A stretch of DNA of 64,000 bases from Ctenosaura bakeri (GCA_948474755.1 CAOLHI010002123.1:744001-808000), one strand, 5' to 3'; positions 1-11,375 are shown, counted from the first letter of the stretch. The notes: generated by a model not told the origin, from the sequence alone. Program-made: numbers and translations.

Positions 1-180
1 AGAGCAGCCTACAGCTCCCAGGCTGCACTGCGGAAGGAAGGGGCGGGGCGTTCATGCGACGGCTGCACAACCGGCAACCCAGCTGCGGGAGAACGGAGGA
101 GCGATGCGGGTGCCTCGCACAAGAGGCTGCTTGCGCAAACGGCACCCCCCACCTCTGCGAGCAGGTAACGTACGGAAAGG
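1..180. mobile_element. Long GGCCC-ended DNA element, cut by window edge
   Basis: This is the right-hand part of the element seen whole at 40334-40746. Both share the CCCAGGCTGC / TGCGGAAGGAAG stretch, the GAGGCTGCTTGCGCAA stretch and an end reading GAAAGGGCC. This copy keeps more CpGs than the 40 kb copy. It has no coding capacity. Confidence 0.7.
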
Positions 181-240
181 GCCAATGATGAAGCATCAGG
201 ATAACTTTGCATCCAGTCAATATTTCCATCAGATGTTTAG

Positions 241-360
241 GGCCATTTCAGCACTACCCTCTTATAGCATGATTATTCCACTTTGAACATCCTATGGAAT
301 CCTGAGGTTTGCAGTTTAGGGATGGGCCGGCCGAAAATGGCCTTTACTACAGAAATGGCC
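241..360. mobile_element. Family P palindromic MITE, right arm eroded
   Basis: The left arm is complete, from GGCCATTTCAGCAC to GGGATGGGCCGGCC. The right arm is reduced to its last ~30 bases and ends GAAATGGCC. Flanks TAG and TCA do not match, in keeping with an internal loss. Confidence 0.75.
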
Positions 361-854
361 TCAATTCTTCCTTTGCTGGTTCTGACAAATTGAATAGACA
401 TGCCTAGTGTGGAAAAGATTGTGTGATACCTGCTTGCCATTCAGGTCTAAAAGATGAGGAGCCTGACAAGAAAACAAAAGTGGCAACCCAATTCAGCACC
501 ACAAACATGGTTGGATACTGAGAGGCTCAAGTCCAGACACTGAAACCTTGAAGAGGGCTGTGGCTGAAAAAGATACAGAAAGGGATGCCAAAAACAAAAC
601 AAACAAACAAACAAACAAAAAAGATCAGAAGGATGTGTCACCTTCCCTATGGTGGAAATCTGTAATTTGCCTTTAGGAAATTTTCATTTAGGGGGGAAAA
701 AATGGCAAGAATATGTGGAGGGATAAGATGTTGAAGTTTATAAAATTTATCAGAGACAGGCTTTCCCAGCTTTTCTGATGGGTTAGGGACCGGAGCACTG
801 TCAGAAAGTGAAAATGGTCAAAAATTGGAACCCATCTACTGTAGGGGACAAGAC
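361..854. other. No gene seen; AAAC microsatellite
   Basis: Stop-rich sequence without a recognised repeat, apart from an (AAAC)n run at 590-620. Confidence 0.6.
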
Positions 855-1150
855 GGTGTTACACAAGCTCACTTGGGGCCAACTGTGCACATATTGCTTG
901 TGAAGTCTCTTTAACTGGCTTGGTGTCTTCCTCCATTCCAGCAAGCAGTGCACACAAAGGTCCCAAGCAAGTCTCCAAGGACAAGAAGAACTGACAGAAG
1001 CCCACTGTTTTGATGGTTGCAATGTAGACAAGTTCCATTAATTCAACCAGGGGATCAGCTCTTTTTATAGGGAAGACTTGGGACCACAGGCACATGTGGA
1101 CAGTCCCAAGCAAGCCTTTGTAGGCAAAAAGAACTGACAACAAAGCAGAC
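855..1150. repeat. Fold-back repeat, GTCCCAAG family
   Basis: A unit of about 55 bp containing GTCCCAAGCAAGYCT and AAGAACTGACA occurs forward at 941-1000 and again at 1085-1140. A reversed partner is at about 867-905. The same unit, also inverted, occurs at 9478-9645. It looks like an old fold-back DNA element. Confidence 0.5.
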
Positions 1151-1582
1151 CCCACGTAGAATTAATGAATATTCTCCTTAATTTGGAAGTGTCAAAAGAA
1201 CAAGTGGTCAGCTAATGGGGAATCAAAAGGTGGAGGCTTTCTGTAGAGAGGTGGAGAATATGGACAGAGGATTCCATAGGATGGAATCATGGCAGACAAC
1301 ATGGAAACATACTGCTATATTAGTGCTGGGTGAAAGGGCTCATGGTGTCTTATATTCATGTATACGTATCTATGTATTTGGTTGGATTCAGAATATAGAT
1401 CACAGTTGACCCATTGAAATCAAAAGTAGCTACTGTAAGGATGACGATGACTGGGTCATTCTTGCTCTCTCTCCCTCCATCGACAGCCAGTGACTTGGAA
1501 ATCAGAACATTGTGGAAAGCAATAGGTAAAATAGCTATTTACACATGGCCAGATTAAAGGACTTGTATCACCAGAGTAAACA

Positions 1583-1805
1583 CACTAAAGGCACCAGATC
1601 TCCTCTGATCTTGAAAGCTAAGCAGGGTCAGTCCTGGTTAGTATTTGCATGAGAGACCACCAACAGATTCCAGATGCTGTAGGCTATATTTCATAGGAAG
1701 GATCTGACAAACCCACCTAAGAAAAGCTTATGAAAGTCATGGAGTTTTCCCACGTCAACAAGCAACTTGGAAGGCACATATACACACCACCAGAGTATTC
1801 AGCTT
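1583..1805 (+). mobile_element. 5S-rRNA-derived SINE
   Basis: The head matches 5S rRNA in order: CTCTGATCTTGAAAGCTAAGCAGGGTCAG, then CTGGTTAGTA and GAGAGACCACC. The SINE body follows (GCTGTAGGCTATATTTCA, then GGAAGGA). The tail reads CAACTTGGAAGGCACATA. The internal control region is mutated and two indels lie in the body, so it is an old dead copy. Confidence 0.85.
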
Positions 1806-1809
1806 TGCA

Positions 1810-2645
1810 TCTACAGTGATAGCTATAGCTGAAAATTTATGAAGACTTATTATAATCACAATAAAAAAAATCCACCTGCATACTAGTGGAGAAGAATAGG
1901 AAGAGAGGACTATCTTCTATAAAGCAGGATCCCTGGCCACCCTAGCGGAAGGGCAAAGGGAACAACCCAGAATGAAAATGGATTGTCTGTCTGTGCCAAC
2001 TAATTTATGCAACTGAGTGTAAAACATACAATCAAATCCCCCAAAGACAGACTCTAACACCCCTGAAGCCAGCGGCCTCCTGCTTAATCATCTGCTGATT
2101 AAGGGCTGTGGAGCAGATGCACGCTGCATGACGATTGGCTGGCATTGGCCGGCTGTTTCAGGAAAAGCCCCTTCAGCTGTCTGCTTGGCTTACTGAGAAC
2201 CTGCTGATATGAGTTTAAATACAGAATCCCCAAACAGGCTGCTTTCAACAAAACAACCACATTTTCTACGCAGGCTGATTTAACGGCAACAATCATGTGT
2301 TATTGTACTCCACCTGAAATCTGAGGCTGTGTACAAAATGCAGAATGCAGCACAACAATGCACGCTGGAAAAAATTTAAAAAAAATAAAAAACAGTGGAA
2401 GCTTTTGAAAAAAAATTAGAGTTGCCATCACATTTCATTGAAAAGGCAGATTTGTACACTCTTGCCAGGGAAATTAGTACCAGCTCCAGGTTGGGGAGGA
2501 AAGTTGGCAAAGTGCCATCACTGAGTCCATCTTTTTTGTGGGCTTCTGTACAAGACAATGCTGCTCATGCTTTACGTATTCCCCGGGCCCAGTCCAGAGG
2601 GAGATCACAAGAGAAGGGCAGTTCTTTCATCTCCCTGCTCCTGTT
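1810..2645. other. Unique sequence, possible conserved noncoding element
   Basis: No repeat is recognised here. A balanced-composition core at 2040-2330 carries an inverted repeat and E-boxes (see the regulatory entry). A frame opening at 2395 runs into the SINE at 2652, so I do not call it a gene. Confidence 0.4.
2040..2330. promoter_or_regulatory. Candidate enhancer / conserved noncoding element
   Basis: An exact 8-bp inverted repeat, CTTAATCA (2083-2090) and TGATTAAG (2096-2103), holds two homeodomain-type TAATCA sites and overlaps an E-box CATCTG. A second E-box CAGATG is at 2114-2119. The stretch is repeat-free amid dense repeats. Enhancer function is inference only. Confidence 0.25.
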
Positions 2646-2651
2646 ATTAAG

Positions 2652-2893
2652 TGAGCTGGTGTGGTGTAGAGATTTGTGTGTGAGAGACTATTCTGGAGAA
2701 CAAAGTTCAAATCCTTGCTTGACCATGAAAACCCACTGGCTGACCTTGGGCAAGGCACACTCTCTCAGCCTTAGAGGAAGGCAAAGGCAAACCCCCTCTG
2801 AACAAGTCTTGCCAAAAAAATCCTTGATAGGTTTGCCCATCACTGTAAGTCAGAACTGACTTGAAGGCACACAGCAACGTCGTCATCATCATC
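2652..2893 (+). mobile_element. tRNA-derived SINE, long subfamily
   Basis: The head GTGTGGTGTAGAGATTTG and decayed B box GTTCAAATCC are followed by CCCACTGGCTGACCTTGGGC, CTCTCAGCCTTAGAGGAAGG and the tail CTGACTTGAAGGCACACAGC. Confidence 0.9.
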
Positions 2894-2985
2894 AACAACA
2901 ATAAAGAGGGCAAGTAAATGGGTAATGAAATGGCAGCAAGAAGGAGGCTGAAGAGAGCAAACCCATGGACCTCAGTTCACACATG

Positions 2986-3148
2986 GGACATTTCCACACT
3001 ACACTCTGATAGCGTGATTATTCCACTTGCAACATCCTATGGAATCCTGGGGTTTGCAGTTTAGGGAGGGGCAACTGCAAACCCCAGGATTCCATAGGAT
3101 GTTGCAAGTGGAATAATAACACTAGAACAGTCTAGTGCGGAAATGGTC
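2986..3148. mobile_element. Family P palindromic MITE
   Basis: Both arms are present around GGGAGGGGCAACTGC. The right arm shares the variant TAATAACACTAGAACAG with the solo arm at 4801-4868, marking a subfamily. It abuts family X at 3153. Confidence 0.9.
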
Positions 3149-3152
3149 ACAG

Positions 3153-3522
3153 ATACCCTCCAACTATCCTGATTTGGCAGGGTTAGTCTTGATTATTCTT
3201 CTGCCATCCCGCTTTTCAGCTGCATTTAAAATGTCCCTGTTTCTCCCTGATCCTTCCATTTTCCTCCTTTGTCCTCAACTTGCTCCAGTTGCAGCAACTT
3301 GAGTTCAAAGTGCAAAGATAATTTGCACTCCATTAAAGCAGCAGGAGGATCAGGAGAGAAAGGAGCAGAATTTTGCCCTTCTCTGCAGACTCAAACAAAA
3401 GCAAACTGCTGCAGCATCTCCTAGCTGGTGCTCTTTCTCATTAAAACCTTTTGCTAGCTTTACCACACCCTGTGGATGCTTACATGAATATGTTCCAGTT
3501 TGCATCTTGGAACTGCTGGAGG
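3153..3522 (+). mobile_element. Family X non-autonomous DNA element
   Basis: Starts ACCCTCCAACTATCCTGATT and ends CTGGAGGGT, giving short terminal inverted repeats. The body includes TTTGTCCTCAACTTGCTCC and TTCAAAGTGCAAAG, shared with copies at 6526, 16005, 36680, 39975, 45212 and 47757. No coding sequence; superfamily not assigned. Confidence 0.65.
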
Positions 3523-3619
3523 GTGTTTACATAAGCCCTATCAGCACATGGGTCTCAGCGGGTGCCCAATGATGCCTTAACCTGGATGACAACATTGCAT
3601 TTTTGAAAAATGTGAGGAA

Positions 3620-3930
3620 AAACAAACATTTTTCAGTGTGACTGGAATCACAGAAAAGAGTGATCCAGAAATGAGTTTTTGCATAGTCTGCCTCTAATCA
3701 ATACTCGCTGTCTTTTGGGGACTTGAGGGTAAGACCTAATAGTTACTATGGTTCCTTTGCCAGCACAGTTACACTGTTGGTCTAGGGTGGAGATCCTTCT
3801 TCTCAGGGGTGTAACTACAGGGTACAAAATGAAGGCACTGACCCTGCAAATAAGAATTCTACCTCTCCAAATGATATTTTTCTTCAATTCCCAAATTTCT
3901 GGCATTGCTATCCCTGGTTGGATCCCCCAT
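3620..3930 (+). repeat. Unclassified dispersed repeat (family Y)
   Basis: The segment AAGAATTCTACCTCTCC followed by TCCCAAATTTCTGGCATTGC recurs in recognisable form at 58470-58600 (AAGAATTCTGCCTCCCC ... CCAGATTTCTAGCTTTGC). Ends are not defined. Confidence 0.4.
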
Positions 3931-4419
3931 CAGTTAGCTTGGGATGCACTGGACTACACTACCCTTGTTAATCTTTCCAAGTCCCATATCATTATATGAA
4001 GAACTACTGTTTCAGAAGCCTAAAACAACTTCTTACTACCTACGACTACGTCGTCTTGTGATTGGCTCTGTTGCTATGCTTTGTGTTTTCTGTTTGGAAG
4101 TCCAGACAACTTTTTAGAAATTTTCACAAGTACTTCAGTCAAGACACTGATATCACTGGCACTATGGTAGGCAGTGTAGTGGTATTAGCTTCCTTGCCTT
4201 GCTACGAAACTGGTCAACCTACAAGGCATTTGCTAGGTTTGGCCATGTGGCTGCATTCCAGGGCAATGGTAATTTTCCCAGTTGAAAATGCAACAAAGGA
4301 AAAGGAATAAAGAGGAAGCTACTGCCAGGGAGACCGAAGTACGTGATGCAAAGGGATCTTGTAGCACATCTGAACTAACTGAGAGAAAGAAGTTGGTAGC
4401 ATAAGTTTTCATAGACTTA

Positions 4420-5172
4420 GGCCCTTTCCACACCATACTTCAATAGTGCATTCTTCTGTTACAATCCCAGCATTTCCATTTGCGGGATGGTAGCAGGTTA
4501 GGAACACTGTGCTCTGCCCCCTTCCACCTTAAACGGATGAGTAGCATTACTGCTACCTTTGTTTCTTCCGTACAACAGTGTCCTTGGCCACTCCTTTTCC
4601 CTGCCTTCACTCTGCGCCATGGCTCCAGATTGGTTGGGTTTTTTTTTTCCTTTGGAAGCCATACTAATGCAGCAATGTTGTAATGGCACAACATGCCAGT
4701 ACACTATTGCATTTTACGCTATAATGTTTAAAAATGTATTTAAAAAATTAAAAAATTAACTCACAGGAGAAATTTAAAATAAACATAGAGAGGTGATAGA
4801 TCCCAGGATTCCATAGGATATTGCAAGTGGAATAATAACACTAGAACAGTCTAGTGAGGAAATGGTCACAGTTAGCATGCCATGGGAGTCGCGAAGGGAG
4901 GGACAAGCTGGACAAGCCCATCACCCACCCACTGCTGTATCCGCGACAATAGGAAGTGCTATTGAGCTCTTTTACAGTATCACACAGGGCCAGCTGACAG
5001 GTTTGAAGCGCTAAAGGAGGCACTTCACAGATTTTTCCTGGAAATGGTATAAAGCAGTTTTGCAATGCTTGGGGATGGGATAGCAGCTGGATAGCAATGA
5101 CATCACAAGGTAGCATGACCAGAAACAACCTGCTGCTGTGGCGGGACAGCGATGTTGTGTGGAAATGGCCTT
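4420..5172. mobile_element. Probable ~750-bp GGCCC-ended DNA element
   Basis: The left end GGCCCTTTCCACACC and right end GTGTGGAAATGGCC are inverted and close to family P ends. TTA stands directly outside both (4417-4419 and 5173-5175). The interior is non-coding and includes a solo P arm at 4801-4868. It could instead be two unrelated ends. Confidence 0.45.
4801..4868. mobile_element. Solo arm of family P
   Basis: Runs from CCCAGGATTCCATAGGATA to GAGGAAATGGTC. The other arm is absent. It is nearly identical to the right arm at 3080-3148. Confidence 0.8.
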
Positions 5173-5418
5173 AAGTCTACTTCATCAGACGCATTGTGTG
5201 AAGTGCCTAGGAACAGACATTTATAGCTATGAATGAGCAGGTGGTATGTGTGAACAGCAACTGAAATGCAAAACTTATGGGCATGGTGATGAGGTGACAA
5301 GTTCAGTTTTAACTATGATGGTGGTACTCGGAGGACAAAGCAGGAGGAAAGATGTTGCCTAAAGCCAAGATGGGTAGATAACCATATGAATGGTGGGGGT
5401 GTTAGCCCAAAATGTATG

Positions 5419-6340
5419 TGTCACAAGGGCCACTCTGCAATACCAAATACCTCCTTGAAAAAGTGGGGAACTAACTAGCTGAAAATCAGGAGGCTGCCAG
5501 AGAGGGGCAACTTAGCGAAATCTTTTCTACCAGTATTTACGGGCACACGCAGGAAAAGAACCAGCCAGAGATTCAGAAGTAAGCTAAAAATGTGTTTTAT
5601 TGAGGGGAATTCACTCACGCATACATACAAGACACACACAATCACACATTCACGCAAGGGAGATTTATAATTACCAGTCCAGGAGAGTAGTGAGGAGCAG
5701 AAATGTGTTTTGGCTTCGGTAGGACCTAAGGGCAGTTCTCATTCAGGATCCAGATGGACAGAGTGATGGGTAGACCTTTGAGAGACTGCCCTGGGCATCC
5801 TGGAATCAGGGGTATTTGTACCCTGAAAATGGCTTGTGGCAGCAAAGGTTCCAGATGCAAGACAAAGGGAACCTGTTGTGGGCAACGGGTCTTTCGCCTG
5901 TTGATGGGCTTAGTCCTTTGATGGACAAAGACATGATGGGTGTCTATTGTGTCTGTCCATTGTGGGTGCTGTGAGGAAAGAGGAAAGAATCCAGGTGTAT
6001 AAGGGATATATATCTGTCAATCAGTGTCCTGGTGGGCTCTTTACAGTTGGATTCCCTGGAAAATTTCAGCTTCTATTTAAGCCTATTATCCACAGGAATG
6101 GTGTGTGTTCGCCTGACAAATGACTCAGTCTTACCTGGAGGAAGTTTTGAGTTGATCTATCCTTCTCATATTTACAGTCAAATTCTTTCCCTCGCTCAGT
6201 TTGACCTCTTTATCACCTCTCAGGCTTGAATTTGATATCAGAGTTGATAAAATGTGTTGCTAATTACATATGATGCCAATTAGGTATGGTGCCCATCCAA
6301 ACCATACTGATATTGGGGACCCCCAAAGCGGGGCCTTACA
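5419..6340 (-). mobile_element. Candidate solo LTR
   Basis: Read on the minus strand it starts TGTAAGGCCCCGC and ends TTGTGACA, so both edges carry TGT...ACA. AATAAAACACA lies about 190 bases before its end, as a poly(A) signal would in R/U5. No 5-bp target duplication and no clear primer site are visible, so this is tentative. Confidence 0.3.
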
Positions 6341-6525
6341 GGGGGAGTTATTGGAACGCAGTGTGATGCTGGCTGGGAACCAGACAGGATGTGACAAACT
6401 GGCCAAGAGAGGAGGAGGAAGAGGAGACAACAGCTACAGATGAGGAGGAGAAATACTATTAATGTTCATCACTGTGAGTTTAAAAATATTTTTTCACCCT
6501 TAGGTTACATCATTGGGTATATTAA

Positions 6526-6822
6526 TAGCCTCCAAAACATTCCACAGATGAAGACCAGGATACATGTGGCCAAGCAACATGAGAGAGTGGTCAAAATGGC
6601 AAAGGGAATGCACAAGCAAAGGCTACTACAATTTGCTTCTGTCTGAGCCTACTGGGAAGAGCAAGTTTTACTTTGAATTCATTTTGCAGCAATTGAAGTA
6701 AGCTGAAGACGAAGGGAGAAAGTGAGAGGAGGAGAAAGAAACTGGGACATTTTAAAAGCAGATAAAAAATGGAATGGCAGAGAATCAGTCGGTACTCCCC
6801 CGTCAATTCAAAATAGTTGAAG
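6526..6822 (-). mobile_element. Family X DNA element
   Basis: The reverse copy begins GCCTCCAAAACATTCCACAG and passes TTTGAATTCATTTTGCAGCA. It ends near ATAGTTGAAGGTA. Confidence 0.6.
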
Positions 6823-6824
6823 GT

Positions 6825-7287
6825 ATGATATTAGTCAGTGTAACAAACTAGCAAGCCAGCAGTTTTATTTCTGTATAGTCTTTTAGCCTAACAAAGCTGA
6901 TACGAAATCAAAGGAACAATCACCATTAAGAACACACCATTCAGACATTTATAAAATAAGGTCACAAAGATGTCATACAACCTACCTTTAAAATGCTTTC
7001 ACTACTTACAATCCTTGTAGTTGCAGGCTTTTTATAACTCTCTCAGCAAATAGATCATGGAATGGGAACCTCATTTTGGGGGAAATGGATTTGACCAAAA
7101 TATTATACTGTGTAGAACATGTCGTATGCTGCATATGCTGACTTCTTTAGGTGACAGCCATGCATAGTTATTTATACGTTATCATAAATAACAACTGCTC
7201 TATCTGAAGATCTCAAGGCACTGTTTATGATGATCTTATACTCTACCATCTCCACCCCCCACAATCACAATAATTCTGGAACATTAT
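6825..7287. other. No gene or repeat recognised
   Basis: AT-rich, stop-rich sequence. Confidence 0.5.
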
Positions 7288-7466
7288 GGCCATTTCCGCA
7301 CTAGACTTTTATAGCGCTATTATTCCACTTTCTATATCCTATGGAAACCTGAGGTTTGCAGTTTCAGGAGGGGCCACTTGGCCCCTCCCTAAACTTCAAA
7401 CCCCAGAATTTCATAGGATGTTGACAGTGGAATATCACGCTATACAAGTCTAGTGCAGAAATGGCT
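7288..7466. mobile_element. Family P palindromic MITE
   Basis: Full length with both ends and centre GGGAGGGGCCACTTGGCCCCTCCC. Flanks TAT and TAA agree at two of three bases. Confidence 0.92.
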
Positions 7467-7469
7467 TAA

Positions 7470-8555
7470 ATTAGGCTGAGAGAAAACAATACTCCCAAAG
7501 TCACCCCATGAATTTCAAGGCTAATTAGGAATCTGAACCTAAGTCTCCCTTGGCCCTACTCTCTGACATTTTAACTAATGCTTGGAAAAATTACCTTTTT
7601 GGATTACACCTCCCAGAAAGGTGGTGAGGGATTCTGGGAATAATGGTTCCGAAAGTGAATTTTCTCAAGCTCTCCTGTAACACATGCACCACATCTCTGT
7701 TGCTTCCTATATGTATAGCAAAATAGATGCACAAGCTCTTTGTATACAATGATATATGCATGGAGTTTCTCAAACAATAAATGCTGCAAGACATAACATT
7801 CAGCAAAAATGAAGAGGGAGCAGCATGGTAGTAGCAACAGATATTGCTTAGTGAAAGCGGTCAGGACACTGCAAAGATCTGTAATGTGCATTGAAAATGA
7901 CTGTGTGTGTGTGTGTGTTTTCATGTGTGCCTGTGTGTTAAAAAGGAATCCTTCTTTTTGCTGGCCGGTTCTTTTGCTCCTCACAATATGGAACATGACA
8001 GGGTATTTTTCAGTGCTATTTTTGTACATTCTATCACAGCCTATACTTAAAGCAGCATTTAAATCTGCCAAATGGAGCAGCATTATAAAATGGTTGTCAG
8101 ATCAGCTCTCTTTCCTCCCACGTACAGTATATTTCTGACATGGTTTGGAGGAGCAAAATGGAAGAAACTGGTAAGATGTCCACATTTATCTAGCTTGAGA
8201 AGTCAGTAGGATTATTTATGGTGACACAAGAGAGGACAGGAGCAAAAATGGAATCAAGGGATTGCTTATTCAGTCACTTACACCAATACACCAATGGTTT
8301 GTCTCTTAGACTGGCTTACAAAATCAAGGAGTAAATCAGATCACAGTGCCTTCATACTGAGGTAATGAGTCCCTGGATAATTAGGGGCTGCTGCTTCACC
8401 TCTGTCATCATTGGAGGATGAATGCTGACCAACAGCAATGCATTCAGCAGTTGAAGTTAGGTGAAGATCACCATTCACAGTAAATACACCTGAGAGAATG
8501 AGTGAGAAGGATAGAAGAAAAGGGAATTTTGCCAAATTTTGCTAACAACAAACAT
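7470..8555. other. No gene seen; TG microsatellite
   Basis: A (TG)n run lies at 7902-7918. Minus-strand open frames here cross the microsatellite and match nothing recognised. Confidence 0.5.
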
Positions 8556-8556
8556 A

Positions 8557-8643
8557 AGCCATTTCTGCACTAGACTGCTTTAGCACTATTATTCCACTTG
8601 GAACATTCTATGGAATCCTGGAGTTTGCAGTTTCAGGAGGGGC
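8557..8643. mobile_element. Half-copy of family P ending at the centre
   Basis: A single arm, from GCCATTTCTGCACTAGACTG to TTTCAGGAGGGGC, stops exactly where the palindrome centre would be. Confidence 0.85.
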
Positions 8644-8649
8644 ATTAAT

Positions 8650-9145
8650 TAAACATTAGCTTTTCCAATTAATTGTTATTTAATATTAATAATAAGATAC
8701 AGATTTAGCATTAAGAAAACATTTGAAAACAGAATTTCAAGGTTGCCCCCTTTCACAGAAAGAAATAAAAATGTTTTTCTCAGGATGCCTCCAGACTGAT
8801 AGAAAAGCCCCAGATTTTATTCCTGGTTTTAATGATTTTATATTGGATTAAAATAAACTGAGCAGTGGAGGTGATATAAAATGTCTCTGATAACACCAGA
8901 AGCTGACAGAAAATATTCTGGGACAAAAAAAAATATGTATGAATCTCCAAAATAAAATCAGAAGCACAGGAGCAAAATCTGGGACTTTTTCATCAGTCTG
9001 AAATGTACCCTTTCTGCATACTAATTGGCTGGAAAATATGGGTATATTCAGTTATTATCAGTAAGATGCTCTTCACTGAAGCTAACAGCATAAAGCCTAC
9101 CCTCCCCGCAAATAAATTCTGTCCATCTACCCATCCATAGATCTT
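8650..9145. other. No gene or repeat recognised
   Basis: AT-rich sequence with no recognisable coding or element signal. Confidence 0.5.
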
Positions 9146-9148
9146 TAT

Positions 9149-9345
9149 CACATTATACCGTTATAGTGCTATATTCCAGTTTAACTTCCATGACAGCATC
9201 CCATGGAATCCTGGGACTGGCGGTTTAGGAAGGGGCGTTCAGAATTCTCAATCAGAGAGTGGTTTGGCCTCAGTAAACCACAAACTCCAGGATTCCATGG
9301 GTTGTTGCCATTGCCGCTAAAGTGGAATGGTGTTCTATAATGTCT
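9149..9345. mobile_element. Family P, subfamily with long centre, degraded
   Basis: Arms contain CCCATGGAATCCTGGGA and its complement CCAGGATTCCATGG. The longer centre AATTCTCAATCAGAGAG...TTGGCCTCAGTAAACC is shared with 18439, 40936, 50819 and 57215. Terminal bases are decayed. Confidence 0.7.
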
Positions 9346-9477
9346 TCAGTTAAAATGCTCCAGAGAAGTTTCTACAGGAAGTCCCTGGTTTCAATGCCCC
9401 ATTATCTAATGACTTGCTCTTCTGACCCTTCCAAATTAAGGACCAAGTTCCATTAATGTGACATGGGTTCCACTCTT

Positions 9478-9645
9478 TCATCAGTTCTTCTTGCCTATAG
9501 AGGCTCACTTGGGACTGCTCACATACACACACATGCTGCTTGCAAAGCAAGCTGAGACAGGAAAAAAGGGTACTAAGTCACCTGAGAAACTTTGCAAGCA
9601 GTGTGTGCATGGTCAGTCCCAAGTGAGGCTCCATAAGTCTGCATG
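9478..9645. repeat. Fold-back repeat, GTCCCAAG family
   Basis: A reversed unit (9485-9545) and a forward unit (9592-9645) share GCAAGCAG...CAGTCCCAAGTGAG. They face each other around a ~45-bp spacer. Confidence 0.55.
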
Positions 9646-9964
9646 CTACTTGCAGTACAGTATATCAGTTCTGCTTTCCAACCAATTCCATCTTCTGACC
9701 ATGCTCTAGTCCCTTACCTGTCCAATAAGTTGGGGCTATAAAACATAATAAAAGCAACGATAAAATATCAGTTTTCAAATAACAGTGCTTTAAAATAAAT
9801 CAGAGCAGAAAATGAAAATATATAATTGGTCCAAAATAACCCCTTTCTAAAACCTTAGTAGGCCCAGTTTAAATTGTACAGAAAGCAACTTACTTGTGAT
9901 TTGGATTTTTCTGGGCTCAGAATGAAGTCCCATTGTTAACATTTATACAGGGGAGATTTAGAGA

Positions 9965-10745
9965 AGAAACAACGTCTCAGGATGTTTAAAAAAGACAGTT
10001 TTATTCTCCCAATTATGCCTAACCCTTTCAACCTAGTAATAGTTAATGGCCTTCTTCAGGAGCTGACAAAGGAAGAAAGAAAGAAAAGGGACAATACATA
10101 AACAACAAAAATTATAATGGGAGACAGGTTTCAAGTTGCTGTATCAATTATGTGTGCATATATCTTACATAAAAAGGCATGTTAAAATGTCTGAGCTTTA
10201 TAAGCTTATATTAACTCAGATAAACTTACACAAAAACAAAAAGTTACAATGCAACTTTGAAATCACCAGCTGGGACTCCAAAAAAAGTGTTTTCCGAGCT
10301 TATGTCTGGCAACTGATAGTTTGAGAAGAAAGAGGCAGAGCATTATACTGCTTTATTTTTTAAAAAAGCACGTAGCAAGGACATCCTTCTCATAACAATT
10401 CTTCAGCAGATGGAAAGTTAGGGGACATTTGAAAATTGGAGCTGCAGATGAATGTATTGTAGGTCTACATTTAGACCTTGGGGAACGAAAGTGCCGAGTC
10501 TCAATATCTAATCCATTTCTTTTTTAATCAGGGTCCTCTAATTCTGGAAAAAAAAGTTTCCAAGCACCCCAAAGTGCAGATCCTTAAAGGAGTCATCATG
10601 GTCCAGAAAATGGTCAACCATAGAGGCCCCTGATCAGCTTCTTGATATTACTAAGATGTTCTCCTATACATGTTTTTGAGGTTCTGGGTGTTTTCCTATA
10701 TACAATTTGTTTCAGGGACACCTGATGGCATTAATCCTAGAGGGA
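9965..10745 (-). pseudogene. Decayed Penelope-like element, C-terminal GIY-YIG region
   Basis: On the minus strand, about 10730-10640 reads as a GIY-YIG core containing KQIVY followed by IGEHLSNIKK. Then about 10517-10410 reads ILRLGTFVPQGLNVDLQYIH, the typical end of Penelope-like endonuclease ORFs. Internal stops and frame breaks kill it. The following ~400 bp is its A/T-rich 3' region with GCTCCTGAAGAAGGCC. It differs from the Penelope-like copy at 34.7-35.9 kb, so two lineages are present. Confidence 0.7.
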
Positions 10746-10749
10746 GTGC

Positions 10750-11328
10750 TACAAGCTGAAAATTGTTTATTTATTTTTTTCATTATGATTCACAAACTCA
10801 GTTATCTTAGATGTGTACTTACAAAAAATACAACATCCACATGGGTGATGGACTCTTGGGGCTGTTGCTGATGGAAGAATGTCTGGATGGGCACATTGAT
10901 GCATTCTGTAATTCAAGGGATATATAATACAATGTAGAACTCTTTGCTTCTCACCCAAAATGAACAAGGAAGGCATTGAGGCCACCGGGAACCATTAGTA
11001 CTGACCTTCTGACATATCAGAAGAGGAAACATCATCAGTTTTATCAATTGCACAAGCACAACCACTTCACCAGCACAAACCAGCAGCACTCAGGAGCACC
11101 AGATACTGTGAGAGGAGCTTGCTGCACGAGGCAGCAGCAGCCAGATACTGCAAGCAGCACGAGCAGCAGTGGGAGCCAGCATATAATTGAAACCACACAA
11201 AACGAACTTGCATTAAACTCAGGCTTACTGTATGTCACGAATGCCACAAGTCCTTTTAACACTCAGAGACTCTGTCTCTTCTCTACACCCCTTCTGTTGG
11301 GTGTTACCAGTCCTTGCTGCTTTTTTTA
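10750..11328. other. No gene recognised
   Basis: CAG/CAC-rich patches at 11050-11190 create open frames on both strands, with no recognised domain. Confidence 0.45.
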
Positions 11329-11329
11329 A

Positions 11330-11375
<46 letters not shown>

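Noticed and set aside
2395..2859. 154-codon frame
   Set aside because: Its last third is SINE sequence and the rest matches no known protein.
7604..8083. 159-codon minus-strand frame
   Set aside because: It crosses a TG microsatellite and has no recognised domain.
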